Assembly (NCBI RefSeq): GCF_000317105.1
Contig: NC_019693.1
Span: 992,001 to 1,056,000 of the forward strand
DNA from: Oscillatoria acuminata PCC 6304
GTDB lineage: Bacteria > Cyanobacteriota > Cyanobacteriia > Cyanobacteriales > Laspinemataceae
DNA: 64,000 nucleotides
Direction of reading: 5' to 3'
Part shown: one piece after another, positions 37,483 through 46,169 of the stretch
Layout of the letters: every line of letters begins with the position of its first letter
Numbering within the stretch: the stretch's first letter is position 1
Notes under the pieces: generated by a model
Told to the model about the DNA's origin: nothing
Databases searched by the model: none
What the model saw: the letters and a program-made list of their open reading frames with translations, nothing else
Translations under genes and position numbers: made by a program

Positions 37483-37968
37483 ATGCAAGACGCAATTACT
37501 GCTGTTATCAACTCCTCTGACGTCCAAGGTAAGTACCTGGACAACTCCGCTCTTGACAAACTCAAGGGCTACTTCCAAACCGGCGAACTCCGCGTTCGTG
37601 CTGCAACCGCTATCAGCGCCAATGCAGCCACCATCGTTAAGGAAGCCGTTGCCAAGTCCCTGCTGTACTCGGATGTGACCCGTCCCGGTGGTAATATGTA
37701 CACCACCCGTCGCTATGCAGCTTGCATTCGTGACCTCGACTACTACCTCCGTTATGCCACCTATGCGATGCTGGCGGCTGACCCCTCCATCCTCGACGAG
37801 CGCGTGCTCAATGGCTTGAAAGAAACCTACAATTCCTTGGGTGTGCCCATCGGTGCAACCGTGCAAGCAATCCAAGCCATGAAAGAAGTGACCGCCGGTT
37901 TGGTAGGTCCTGATGCCGGTAAAGAAATGGGCGTCTACTTCGACTACATCAGCTCTGGCTTGAGCTAA
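37483..37968 (+). CDS. apcB: Allophycocyanin beta subunit
   Basis: This 161-aa protein is the beta subunit of allophycocyanin. It has chromophore-binding C81 ([12 protein letters not shown]) and the methylated-asparagine segment [13 protein letters not shown] just before it. It begins [20 protein letters not shown], as in other ApcB proteins. It lies 68 bp after apcA in the operon. The heterodimer trimerises into core discs that pass energy to the terminal emitters. Confidence 0.98.
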   Translation: MQDAITAVINSSDVQGKYLDNSALDKLKGYFQTGELRVRAATAISANAATIVKEAVAKSLLYSDVTRPGGNMYTTRRYAACIRDLDYYLRYATYAMLAADPSILDERVLNGLKETYNSLGVPIGATVQAIQAMKEVTAGLVGPDAGKEMGVYFDYISSGLS

Positions 37969-38211
37969 ATGGTGAGTGTGGAGCTTGTAGAGCAGCGATT
38001 GAAAAATCATCGCTAACTCGGACAACGCTCGATTAACTCGACCTAGTTTTGAGGACAGGGAAGTCAAGAGTGAGTGCTAGCTCGTCAAAGGCTTGAGAAC
38101 AAATTTCGATGAGTTTTAACGAGCTAGTATTGACTCTGGACTCCCTGGCTTCAATTAAGATAGTTTTGTTCAGATACAAATTTTTTCCACCGAAACAGGA
38201 GCAAGAAGCCC

Positions 38212-38415
38212 ATGAGAATGTTCAAAGTGACGGCTTGCGTGCCAAGCCAAAGCCGGATTCGCACCCAGCGGGAATTACAAAATACCTATTTCACCAAGCT
38301 CGTTCCTTACGACAACTGGTTTAAAGAGCAGCAACGGATTATGAAAATGGGTGGCAAAATCATCAAAGTGCAGCTTGCCACTGGCAAACCCGGTATGAAC
38401 ACCGGCATATCTTAA
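38212..38415 (+). CDS. apcC: Allophycocyanin core linker (LC7.8)
   Basis: This 67-aa small core linker begins MRMFKVTACVPSQSRIRTQRELQNTYF, the standard ApcC sequence, and ends KVQLATGKPGMN. It caps allophycocyanin trimers in the phycobilisome core. ACAGGAGCAAG lies before the ATG. It is separated from apcB by 243 bp, which contain no other convincing gene, and is followed by a small terminator. Confidence 0.97.
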   Translation: MRMFKVTACVPSQSRIRTQRELQNTYFTKLVPYDNWFKEQQRIMKMGGKIIKVQLATGKPGMNTGIS

Positions 38416-38465
38416 TTCTTACGGACATAACTACAGAAAGCACTCACCGCTTTAATGATTATAAC

Positions 38466-38489
38466 AAGAGGTCTTCAGGGCCTCTTTTT
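38466..38489 (+). terminator. Terminator of apcABC
   Basis: AAGAGG (38466-38471) pairs with CCTCTT (38481-38486) around a 9-base loop and runs into TTTTT, about 50 bases after the apcC stop. Confidence 0.8.
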
Positions 38490-38544
38490 GCATTTCTGGA
38501 GAAGGGGGTGGGGAGGATGGGGGAGATGGTCCAAGTTTGTAGTA

Positions 38545-38670
38545 ACGACTTCAGTCGTTATCTTTTCTTAAGTTCAACGTCACGACTTCAGTCGTTATCT
38601 TTTCTTAAGTTCAACGTCACGACTTCAGTCGTTATCTTTTCTTAAGTTCAACGTCACGACTTCAGTCGTT
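38545..38670. repeat. Tandem 37-bp repeats with a palindromic core (4 copies)
   Basis: Copies begin at 38545, 38582, 38619 and 38656, an exact 37-bp period. Each contains the palindrome ACGACTTCAGTCGT followed by TATCTTTTCTTAAG and TTCAACGTC; the last copy is partial. There are no spacers, so it is not a CRISPR array. The same core with its GTAGTAACGACTTCAGTCGTT edge recurs inverted at 41104-41131. Confidence 0.92.
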
Positions 38671-38746
38671 CCCTCCTTCCGCGTTCATTCGGGAAATCAT
38701 AAAATATACTGAACTAAACTTAATGTAGTTATCGGACTTGCTTTGA

Positions 38747-39934
38747 ATGCAACGCCTACTGATTCCCGTTTTCGATCCGGCTGTCAAAGAATGGGCCTTA
38801 GAAGCTCGATTGTTGCGATGGTTGACCTTCCTCTGGCTGTTTGTGGGGTTGGCGGTGCTGTTTTCCGCCTCCTATCCCAGTGCCAATGCTGAGTTTGGGG
38901 ATGGACTTTACTATTTTAAACGGCAACTCATCTGGGTTGTGGTTGGCTTAATTGGCTTTAATGTCCTGGTTTATACCCCCCTGCGATACATTCAAGGGAT
39001 TTCAGATTGGGCGGTAATTATCCTGCTGGGGTTGATTTGGCTGACGATCGTTCCGGGATTTGGGACCACGGTGAATGGAGCCACCCGGTGGTTAAAGTTG
39101 GGTCCAGCCTTGATTCAACCTTCGGAGTTGATTAAACCGTTTCTGATTTTGCAAGCGGCGCGCATTTTTGGCAACTGGAACCGCTTGACTTGGCAGGTCA
39201 GAATTAATTGGTTGGTGATTTTCGCGGCGGTCCTGTTGGGAATCTTGGTGCAGCCTAATTTGAGTACCACGGCCCTTTGTGGAATGACGATTTGGTTGAT
39301 TGCGTTGGGGTCGGGGTTACCGTTTTCTTATTTGGGGAGTACGGCATTTGGAGGGTTCCTTCTGGCGCTGTTGAGTATTAGCATCAAGGAATATCAACGA
39401 CGAAGAGTGATGTCGTTTTTAAATCCTTGGGCCGATCGCTTCGGAGATGGATATCAACTCATTCAAAGTTTGTTAGCAGTGGGGTCCGGGGGAACTTTGG
39501 GGACCGGGTATGGTTTGTCCCAACAAAAGTTGCTGTATTTACCGATTCAATACACGGATTTTATTTTTGCTGTGTATGCTGAGGAGTTTGGATTTGTCGG
39601 GAGTATGGTGCTGATGCTGCTGCTGGGGAGTTATGCAACAGTGGCGGTGTTGGTGGCGTACAAGACTCGGGAAATTGTGCCGCAGTTGGTGGCGATCGGG
39701 GTGATGGTGGTGATGATTGGACAGTCCCTGCTGAATATTGGGGTGGCGACGGGTGCTCTGCCGACGACGGGTTTACCCCTGCCTCTGTTTAGTTATGGGG
39801 GGAGTTCGATGATTGCCAGTTTGATGTGTGCGGGGATTTTGATTCGAGTGGCAAGGGAAAGTAGCACCGGAGAGGTGGTGTCGTTGGCGGATAAGCGGCG
39901 ATCGCGCTTCGGCAGAGGACGGAGGAAGCGTTAG
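38747..39934 (+). CDS. ftsW: Cell division protein FtsW
   Basis: This 395-aa SEDS-family membrane protein is FtsW (or close RodA relative), the septal peptidoglycan glycosyltransferase acting with a class B penicillin-binding protein. About ten membrane spans are visible. The SEDS signature appears as GATRWLKLGPALIQPSELIKP near 115-135 and TGLPLPLFSYGGSSMIASL near the C-terminus. The basic tail (DKRRSRFGRGRRKR) is cytoplasmic. The promoter probably lies between the 37-bp repeats and the ATG. Confidence 0.93.
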   Translation: MQRLLIPVFDPAVKEWALEARLLRWLTFLWLFVGLAVLFSASYPSANAEFGDGLYYFKRQLIWVVVGLIGFNVLVYTPLRYIQGISDWAVIILLGLIWLTIVPGFGTTVNGATRWLKLGPALIQPSELIKPFLILQAARIFGNWNRLTWQVRINWLVIFAAVLLGILVQPNLSTTALCGMTIWLIALGSGLPFSYLGSTAFGGFLLALLSISIKEYQRRRVMSFLNPWADRFGDGYQLIQSLLAVGSGGTLGTGYGLSQQKLLYLPIQYTDFIFAVYAEEFGFVGSMVLMLLLGSYATVAVLVAYKTREIVPQLVAIGVMVVMIGQSLLNIGVATGALPTTGLPLPLFSYGGSSMIASLMCAGILIRVARESSTGEVVSLADKRRSRFGRGRRKR

Positions 39935-40045
39935 GGTTGGGTTTTGTCCTAAGCACTTTCTGTAGTGTGGTTTGAGGAGGGTTGAAAACAAATGTTGGGA
40001 AAAATAGGAGGGGCGATCGCTGACTCTTCACACCCCTCCATTTCT

Positions 40046-40843
40046 TTAACTATCCGGATCTACACCCAACTCACGCAACCGTTGCGCTAGTTTTTCAGCC
40101 CGTTGGCGTTTAGTTTCGGCCCGTTGGCGTTCAGTTTCGGCCCGTTGGTGTTCAGTTTCGGCCCGTTGGCGTTCAGTTTCAGCCCGTTGGCGTTCAGTTT
40201 CCTCCCGTTCCTCGGGCCATCGCAGGAGTTCACTCTCAGCATTCCACCAGCGCAACCAATTGCCTGTGCGGTTGTCACGGATTCCCTGCCAGACTCCTAA
40301 AAATAGCTCTAGTCCGGGAATCCAATAGAAACCGTTAGCATCGGGCATCTGCCTTTGATATCGGTTGGATTCTAAAGCGTATAGTTCTAAAAGAGCAGTC
40401 GTAGGATGAAATATTGCATAAATGGGTACTTTAATAATTTGTTCATAAAAGTACCATTTGCCGATGCGCTTTTGAACTTCCATTGAGTATTCTTCCCCGT
40501 AAGTATCCGATAGGAATTCCATGACAATGAGTGGAATGGGTCCTTCTGTATGGGGAGTGTAGCTGCGACGGGGTTCGGGACTGGACCAAGGTGCAACGGG
40601 ACGGATGTACATCCAATCGGGGGCCTTGCAGATGGGACGGTTATTAATGCCAGCACACAATGCAAAGTTGGACGAAATTAAGGCATCTTGGCATAACTCC
40701 GGGGTTAAAGATTGACGCAAAGTATCCGCTAATAAAGGATGGTCTATATCATCTACTGGATCGTCTGGGAGTACAAAGTCTTCGGGGAGTTTAGGCCAGG
40801 TAATTTTTATCTTAGAAACTGAGGTTTGAGGTAGAACAGACAT
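40046..40843 (-). CDS. Uma2 family protein with coiled-coil repeat tail
   Basis: This 265-aa protein has an N-terminal Uma2-like PD-(D/E)xK domain (YIRPVAPWSSPEP, IPLIVMEFLSDTYGEEY, WYFYEQIIKVPIYAIFHP) and a C-terminal charged coiled coil built from a seven-residue unit ETERQRA repeated about six times. It ends in the common LAQRLRELGVDPD tail. This architecture is frequent in cyanobacteria. The frame opens at 40912, but ATG 40843 (MSVLPQTSV) fits better. The repeat DNA (about 40090-40200) is a 21-bp tandem. Confidence 0.87.
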   Translation of the reverse strand: MSVLPQTSVSKIKITWPKLPEDFVLPDDPVDDIDHPLLADTLRQSLTPELCQDALISSNFALCAGINNRPICKAPDWMYIRPVAPWSSPEPRRSYTPHTEGPIPLIVMEFLSDTYGEEYSMEVQKRIGKWYFYEQIIKVPIYAIFHPTTALLELYALESNRYQRQMPDANGFYWIPGLELFLGVWQGIRDNRTGNWLRWWNAESELLRWPEEREETERQRAETERQRAETEHQRAETERQRAETKRQRAEKLAQRLRELGVDPDS

Positions 40844-41241
40844 TATGCAACCTCGGATGACTGTTGATAATGGATTAGTTTTATTGTAGCGGATGGTAGG
40901 AGGCGATCGCATCCTGTACCAACTCTACATCGACTCATGATGCAGAAGTATTTTATTTAATAAATGTTGACTGAAATAATGGATATAAAAACTTTCTATC
41001 CTTTTAAGATGATTTATTTTTTACATCAAATTATATTAATAAGCATAAAATTTATTCGCCATAATTTGATAAAAAACTTTTGGTAATGGGTTAGTCCTAT
41101 TATCCGGAAACGACTGAAGTCGTTACTACAAACAGGGGAAGGGGCCGATCGCAATTTTATCGGTTTAAGTTGGATGAGTGCGATCGCTGGGGTGTCCTCT
41201 ACGTTACAATTGTTCATATTGGGCGTTTTCCCCGGTTAAGC
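40844..41241. other. Intergenic region upstream of ccdA
   Basis: This is AT-rich (40930-41070) with no gene. AACGACTGAAGTCGTT (41109-41124) is an inverted copy of the repeat core found at 38545-38670. A -10-like TACAAT (41205-41210) lies 32 bases before the ccdA start. Confidence 0.5.
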
Positions 41242-41979
41242 ATGATTGATTCTGTGCAAACTTCTCTGTACCACCTGCAACAACTCGCTGATGGTCTCGT
41301 TTCTAGCCAATTGAGTCACCTCTCCTGGGTGAGTGTGTTGATTATTTTTGTGGCGGGGTTGCTGACTAGCTTGACCCCTTGTATGTTGTCGATGCTGCCG
41401 ATTACGATTGGCTATATTGGCGGGTATGAGGCCCAAAGTCGGATTCAGGCTGCGGCGCAGTCTACTTGGTTTGCTTTGGGTTTGGCTACTACCCTCGCTG
41501 CATTGGGTATTGTGGCGGCTTATCTGGGTCAGGTTTATGGTCAGGTGGGGATTGGTTTGCCGATTCTGGTGAGCGTAATTGCGATTTTGATGGGGCTCAA
41601 TCTTCTGGATGCGTTACCGTTGCGTTTGCCTTCTTTGGATGGGATGGAGTTGATCCCCAAGGATGTGCCGGATGGGGTGCGGTCCTATTTGTTGGGACTG
41701 ACGTTTGGGTTGGTGGCTTCTCCTTGTAGTACCCCGGTTTTGGCAACGTTATTGGCTTGGATTGCTAGTACCCAAGATGTCATGTTGGGAGGGGCTTTAT
41801 TACTGGCTTATACGGCAGGTTATGTGGCTCCTTTGATTTTGGCGGGTACGTTTACGGCTACGATTAAAAAGTTGCTGGAAGTGCGTCGTTGGTCCGGTTG
41901 GATTACGCCGGTTAGTGGTGCGCTTTTAGTCGGATTTGGGGTGTTTTCCCTATTATTTCGACTCCTTCCGGTGGTGTAG
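41242..41979 (+). CDS. ccdA: Cytochrome c biogenesis protein CcdA
   Basis: This 245-aa protein with six membrane spans is CcdA, which passes reducing power from cytoplasmic thioredoxin to the thylakoid lumen for haem attachment in system II. The two redox cysteines lie in LTSLTPCMLSMLP (first span) and GLVASPCSTPVLA (fourth span). The frame opens at 41170, but ATG 41242 (MIDSVQTSLYHL) gives the family length. It directly precedes ccs1, 87 bp away, a functional pair. Confidence 0.94.
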   Translation: MIDSVQTSLYHLQQLADGLVSSQLSHLSWVSVLIIFVAGLLTSLTPCMLSMLPITIGYIGGYEAQSRIQAAAQSTWFALGLATTLAALGIVAAYLGQVYGQVGIGLPILVSVIAILMGLNLLDALPLRLPSLDGMELIPKDVPDGVRSYLLGLTFGLVASPCSTPVLATLLAWIASTQDVMLGGALLLAYTAGYVAPLILAGTFTATIKKLLEVRRWSGWITPVSGALLVGFGVFSLLFRLLPVV

Positions 41980-42066
41980 GAATTGGGGAGATGGGGGAGA
42001 TGGGGAGGATGGGGGAGATGGGAGAGATTTCATTAGAAATAACAAAGGACAAAGGACAAATAACAA

Positions 42067-43467
42067 ATGACAAATAACACTCAAAATTTAAGCAGTTGGT
42101 TGTCGGTTCCCAAGCGGTTTTTTAGGCAGGAACTGTTACCGTTTTTGGGAGATTTACGGTTGGCGATCGCCCTCTTATTAGCCATCGCCGCATTTAGTAT
42201 CTCCGGGACTGTAATTGAGCAGGGGCAATCTCCGGCTTTTTATCAATCCAATTATCCCGAATCTCCGGCTCTTTTTGGCTTCTTGACTTGGAAGGTAATT
42301 CAAGTTGTGGGGTTGGATCATGTTTATCGGACTTGGTGGTTTTTAGCTTTATTGGTGTTGTTTGGGTCGAGTTTAACCGCTTGCACGTTTACCCATCAAT
42401 TCCCGGCTTTAAAGGCGGCACGGCGTTGGAAATTTTATAAAACGCCTCGACAATTTGAAAAGTTGGCGCTGAGTGCTCAAGTGGATGATGCGAATCTGAA
42501 TCAGTTAGAACAACTGTTACAAAAACGGCGGTATTTAGTCTTTCGGGAAGGGAATACCTTGTATGCCCGAAAAGGGTTAATGGGAAAAATTGGCCCGATT
42601 CTGGTTCATGCCAGTATGTTGATTATTCTGGCGGGTTCGATTTTGGGTGCGATGACGGGTTTTATGGCTCAGGAAATTATTCCGAGTGGGGAAACCTTTC
42701 AGGTGCAAAATATTATTGATGCTGGTCCGTTTTCTATGTCCCAAGTTCCTAAAGATTGGGCAGTTCATGTGAATCGGTTCTGGATTGATTACAAGTCGGA
42801 TGGGACGATTGACCAGTTTTATTCGGATTTGTCGGTGATTGATAGGGAGGGTCAGGAACGCGATCGCCAGACAATTCATGTGAACAAACCCTTGCGGTAT
42901 CGTGGGGTGACGATGTATCAAACGGATTGGGGAGTGGCAGCGGTTCAGGTTCAGTTGAATAATAGTCCAATTTTTCAACTGCCGATGGCGCTATTAAATA
43001 CCGGGGGTGGTGCGCGGTTATGGGGAACTTGGATTCCGACTAAACCGGATTTGAGTGAAGGTGTTTCCCTGTTAGCAAAGGATTTACAGGGAACGCTCTT
43101 ACTCTACGATATGGAAGGGAAATTAATGACAAGTCTGCGTCCCGGGATGGAAACTCCAGTGAATGGGGTGACGCTGAAGATTAAGAAGGTGATTGGCAGT
43201 ACGGGGTTACAAATTAAAGCTGACCCGGGTATTCCGATGGTTTATTTAGGGTTTGGTTTGTTAATGTTGGGGGTGATGATGAGTTATGTTTCTCATTCCC
43301 AGGTTTGGGCGTTAGAAGAGAATGAGGAATTGTATGTGGGTGGAAAAACGAATCGTGCTCAAGTGACGTTTGAGCGAGAAGTGATTGACATTTTGGATAG
43401 TTTAGAGGAGAAACCGAGTCCCGATGAGTTGGCGATCGCCTCGGGTTCTTTGGCGGGTCAAAATTAA
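42067..43467 (+). CDS. ccs1: Cytochrome c biogenesis protein Ccs1 (ResB family)
   Basis: This 466-aa membrane protein is Ccs1/CcsB, partner of CcsA in haem delivery and ligation to apocytochromes c (system II). Membrane spans occur near 30-50 ([23 protein letters not shown]), 85-105 and 165-190, plus a last one near 410-430. A large luminal domain lies between. The family phrases [18 protein letters not shown] and [19 protein letters not shown] are clear. It follows ccdA and probably shares its transcript. Confidence 0.94.
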   Translation: MTNNTQNLSSWLSVPKRFFRQELLPFLGDLRLAIALLLAIAAFSISGTVIEQGQSPAFYQSNYPESPALFGFLTWKVIQVVGLDHVYRTWWFLALLVLFGSSLTACTFTHQFPALKAARRWKFYKTPRQFEKLALSAQVDDANLNQLEQLLQKRRYLVFREGNTLYARKGLMGKIGPILVHASMLIILAGSILGAMTGFMAQEIIPSGETFQVQNIIDAGPFSMSQVPKDWAVHVNRFWIDYKSDGTIDQFYSDLSVIDREGQERDRQTIHVNKPLRYRGVTMYQTDWGVAAVQVQLNNSPIFQLPMALLNTGGGARLWGTWIPTKPDLSEGVSLLAKDLQGTLLLYDMEGKLMTSLRPGMETPVNGVTLKIKKVIGSTGLQIKADPGIPMVYLGFGLLMLGVMMSYVSHSQVWALEENEELYVGGKTNRAQVTFEREVIDILDSLEEKPSPDELAIASGSLAGQN

Positions 43468-43468
43468 C

Positions 43469-43508
43469 CAATATTGGCAGGTGGGAATAATCCAACCTGC
43501 CAATATTG
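43469..43508. terminator. Bidirectional terminator between ccs1 and queF
   Basis: CAATATTGGCAGGT (43469-43482) and ACCTGCCAATATTG (43495-43508) form a 14-bp perfect stem exactly between the convergent stops of ccs1 and queF. It probably serves both genes. Confidence 0.8.
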
Positions 43509-43510
43509 AT

Positions 43511-43951
43511 TTAAGTCTGAGGTTTGGTATGGCGAACTTCGATGACGGTGTGGACGTTTCCTCGGGGATGAAAGTCGCCTTTGATGGTGGCTTCTAGGGG
43601 GTCGCAGGCGGCTACGAAGTCATCGAGGATTTGATTGATGGATTCTTCGTGGGAAATGTAGCGATCGCGGTAACTGTTGATATAGAGTTTGATCGCTTTG
43701 AGTTCCACCACCCGTTCATTAGGAATGTAACTCAGGTAAATAGTTGCAAAATCTGGGTAGCCGGAAAAGGGACATTTACAGGTAAATTCCGGTAAGGTGA
43801 TGTGAATGTCATAGCGTCTGCCGACTCGGGGATTGGGAAAGGTAATTAACTGTCCCTCTTCGATTTCCCGTTCCCCATATTTGACCTGTGGGGTTTCATC
43901 GGTAGGGGTGGCGGTTGGCGATACATCGGACTGCATGGAAGAATTGCTCAT
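43511..43951 (-). CDS. queF: NADPH-dependent preQ0 reductase
   Basis: QueF reduces 7-cyano-7-deazaguanine to preQ1 in queuosine biosynthesis. The 146-aa protein has the nucleophile C60 and acid D67 in FTCKCPFSGYPDFA, spaced as in Bacillus QueF (C55/D62), and the NADPH-binding VVELKAIKLYINSYRD. The frame opens at 44152 but the upstream part is not QueF-like; ATG 43951 (MSNSSMQSD) is preferred. No preQ1 riboswitch could be recognised upstream. Confidence 0.95.
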   Translation of the reverse strand: MSNSSMQSDVSPTATPTDETPQVKYGEREIEEGQLITFPNPRVGRRYDIHITLPEFTCKCPFSGYPDFATIYLSYIPNERVVELKAIKLYINSYRDRYISHEESINQILDDFVAACDPLEATIKGDFHPRGNVHTVIEVRHTKPQT

Positions 43952-44284
43952 TTTGACTGAATAGGGACTGAATGTCTCGTGATTAATTCTATGGTGACAG
44001 AATTTGCTCCGATTCGGATAGTCTTGGGGTCCTAGACCTTGAAGGAAGGGACTCCAGGATTTAAGATGGAGAGTAAAGATTGGTTCAGGGTCTGAGCGAT
44101 CGCCCTCTAATCTGGAGTCTATGCCATCTGTCTCGATTGCCGAGTGCCTCAATCGTAGAGATTTGTCGCAAATCCTTGACGAAGCCAGGTAATCATTGTT
44201 GTAATCTGAGGCAGAGTCCTATCATCAAAAAGACTCAGAACGGTTGCGATCGCCTCCCGTCCTCCTACTACCCGAAAAGCCCTT

Positions 44285-44881
44285 ATGCGAAATGCTACTG
44301 CCTCCGGCAATCTGCCGACAACCCCGCCCACTCCTTCTAATCAACCTTATTCTCCTTCGGTTCCCATCTCTCTGTATCGAGAAGTCGTCGCTGAGTTACA
44401 AACGGCACAGGAACGATTGGATTCCCTGACGACTCAAAATCATCAGTTAGTTCAACAAAATCGACAACTGCGCCAGGAAATTGAAACGGTAGTTCAATCT
44501 GCGGTGCATTTACAGCAGGTGGTGGATGCTTGGGAACCCCAGAGTCCCCCAGTGAACCGCAGTGGCGATCGCACCCAACGAGGGGAAGCGCCCTATTCCG
44601 CCACACCCCATCTGGAAAGTGGTCATCCGCAGCTTAGTGGGATTCCCGGTTCTGCGGTGGGTTCTCCCTTCGCCATGACGGATCTGGGTGCAACTCCGGG
44701 GACGGGAGAGCCTTTGTTTACTGAACAGCCGGAAACTCGTCCCCGTCGCACCACTCGTCCAGTGAAGCGATCGGACCTCGGGGGATTTGGGTTGATTGTT
44801 ATGATCCTGCTGATTGTGGTGACTGCGTTTGGTGCCGGTTATTGGATTGTGCGTCCTTTATTAATGCAGCAGCAGCGTTAA
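44285..44881 (+). CDS. Coiled-coil protein with C-terminal membrane anchor
   Basis: I do not recognise a family for this 198-aa protein. It has a coiled coil at about 29-80 (LYREVVAELQTAQERLDSL ... LVQQNRQLRQEIE), a proline/glycine-rich disordered middle (85-160), a basic stop-transfer stretch (RPRRTTRPVKR) and one membrane helix near the C-terminus (FGLIVMILLIVVTAFGAGYWIV). This is a tail-anchored design with most of the protein in the cytoplasm. It is divergent from queF. Likely cyanobacterium-specific. Confidence 0.75.
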   Translation: MRNATASGNLPTTPPTPSNQPYSPSVPISLYREVVAELQTAQERLDSLTTQNHQLVQQNRQLRQEIETVVQSAVHLQQVVDAWEPQSPPVNRSGDRTQRGEAPYSATPHLESGHPQLSGIPGSAVGSPFAMTDLGATPGTGEPLFTEQPETRPRRTTRPVKRSDLGGFGLIVMILLIVVTAFGAGYWIVRPLLMQQQR

Positions 44882-45230
44882 AGGCAGTTTATCCGTTGTT
44901 GGGTCTGTTTAACGCACCTCTGTACTCCTGAGTCAGGCGATCGCGATTTTCCTGACTCAGATTCTGGTTCTGGTTTCACCTCAACTGCAAAACTCCATTC
45001 CGGACTGACTCGATGCAAAACTTGGCCTCCCTTCTCTTCATTTCCCCAGGTCAACCGATGGATAAAAACCGATACATTATATCATTGATAATCAGGTCCG
45101 GGGTTAGGGGTAATGCCCCCTATTTGAGTCTTTAAACTCGGGCGATCGCAGAGGTCTTTAATCCCGTTGTTAGGGTTTCTTAACCTAATTAGCAGGTTCT
45201 CTTTAATAATTTTTAATTCTCCCCAAACCA

Positions 45231-45259
45231 TTGACAAATTTCCTGAGATTTAGTAATCT
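45231..45259 (+). promoter_or_regulatory. Sigma-70-type promoter
   Basis: TTGACA (45231-45236) and TAATCT (45254-45259) are separated by exactly 17 bp, a near-consensus housekeeping promoter. Transcription would start near 45266. Confidence 0.6.
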
Positions 45260-45309
45260 ATTTAACAGAAATTTGAACGCACTTGGTAACGGTAAAACGA
45301 GACCTAAAT

Positions 45310-45468
45310 ATGTCTAAAGTCCCTCAAATCCGGTTCATCGCAAATCTTCCCCCGCAAAAACACAGTCAGGGAACCCCCGATCAATCCGCAACTGGAGAGG
45401 GGGGAGGATTTTATGCCCGGGATGGAGTCCAGGGAAAGCGGCCATCTCTCCTTTCAACCCTCACTTAG
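45310..45468 (+). CDS. Small hypothetical protein
   Basis: This 52-codon ORF begins about 45 bases after the predicted transcription start of the promoter at 45231. The product MSKVPQIRFIANLPPQKHSQ... is polar and has no hydrophobic segment or family resemblance. No good ribosome binding site precedes it. The transcript may instead be a non-coding RNA. Confidence 0.3.
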   Translation: MSKVPQIRFIANLPPQKHSQGTPDQSATGEGGGFYARDGVQGKRPSLLSTLT

Positions 45469-46169
45469 AAATGAGCAAATTATCTCGGATTTACCCAATA
45501 GGAGTAACATAACCTACAGTTCTATTGGCCTGATTTCTATGGATATTCTCGATTTCCCGGTCAAATTTAGAAGAAATTCGGGTTCTCTAAGTTTCCGCAG
45601 CTTGAGCGGTCATCAAGGGAAAGAATGAGTCGAGCTTAAAGGGTTATAGAATGGGAGTTTAAGGCAGGTTGAGGGGGTTTAAAATAGAAAGGGCAAGCAA
45701 CAGATTTAAACGGAGTCAATCTGGATTAAGAGTTTTGAACTTAAAAAACTATAAAGTATTTCTGAAATTGGCAATAATTCAGATACAGTCAGAGAGACTG
45801 GGTTGAAAAAATCTGAACCAGAAGCGGGAGGGTAAGGTGGAGTGACAATTAGAACCGAATCGCACTCCTGGATTAAGAAAACAGGGGTGGTGAGAGAGTA
45901 AATCGGGTTAAATTTGACGAAAAAAGGCCAATCGCTTGTTCCCGTCAAATTTTAATCACAAACTCTCCCAACTTCATGACGGTCATTTATAATTGAAATA
46001 TTGAAACCCTGAGTAAAAATTTATTACAAGCTGGAGAGGAACTTGTTCCATCAAAAATTGATTTAACTCTCAGGTAATCTAGCTTCAAAACAACAGCAAA
46101 ATTGGGGCTGTCAATCGGGGATCGGAAGCGGTAAACAGGGGAACAAGTAAACGGTCAGAAAGGCGATGG

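Larger units (their letters stand above)
44882..46169. other. Long intergenic region, one promoter and one small ORF
   Basis: In this 1.29-kb region only the promoter at 45231-45259 and the ORF after it look real. Frames at 45413-45628 (plus) and 45706-45948 (minus) lack ribosome binding sites or family features. Confidence 0.5.

Noticed and set aside
37450-38067. 205-codon minus-strand ORF
   Set aside because: It is the antisense shadow of apcB, a highly conserved gene with strong codon bias.
38545-38670. Regularly spaced repeats that could suggest a CRISPR array
   Set aside because: The 37-bp units are directly tandem with no spacers, and no cas genes are nearby.
43952-44150. Possible preQ1 riboswitch upstream of queF
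   Set aside because: No preQ1-I, -II or -III consensus could be recognised by eye.
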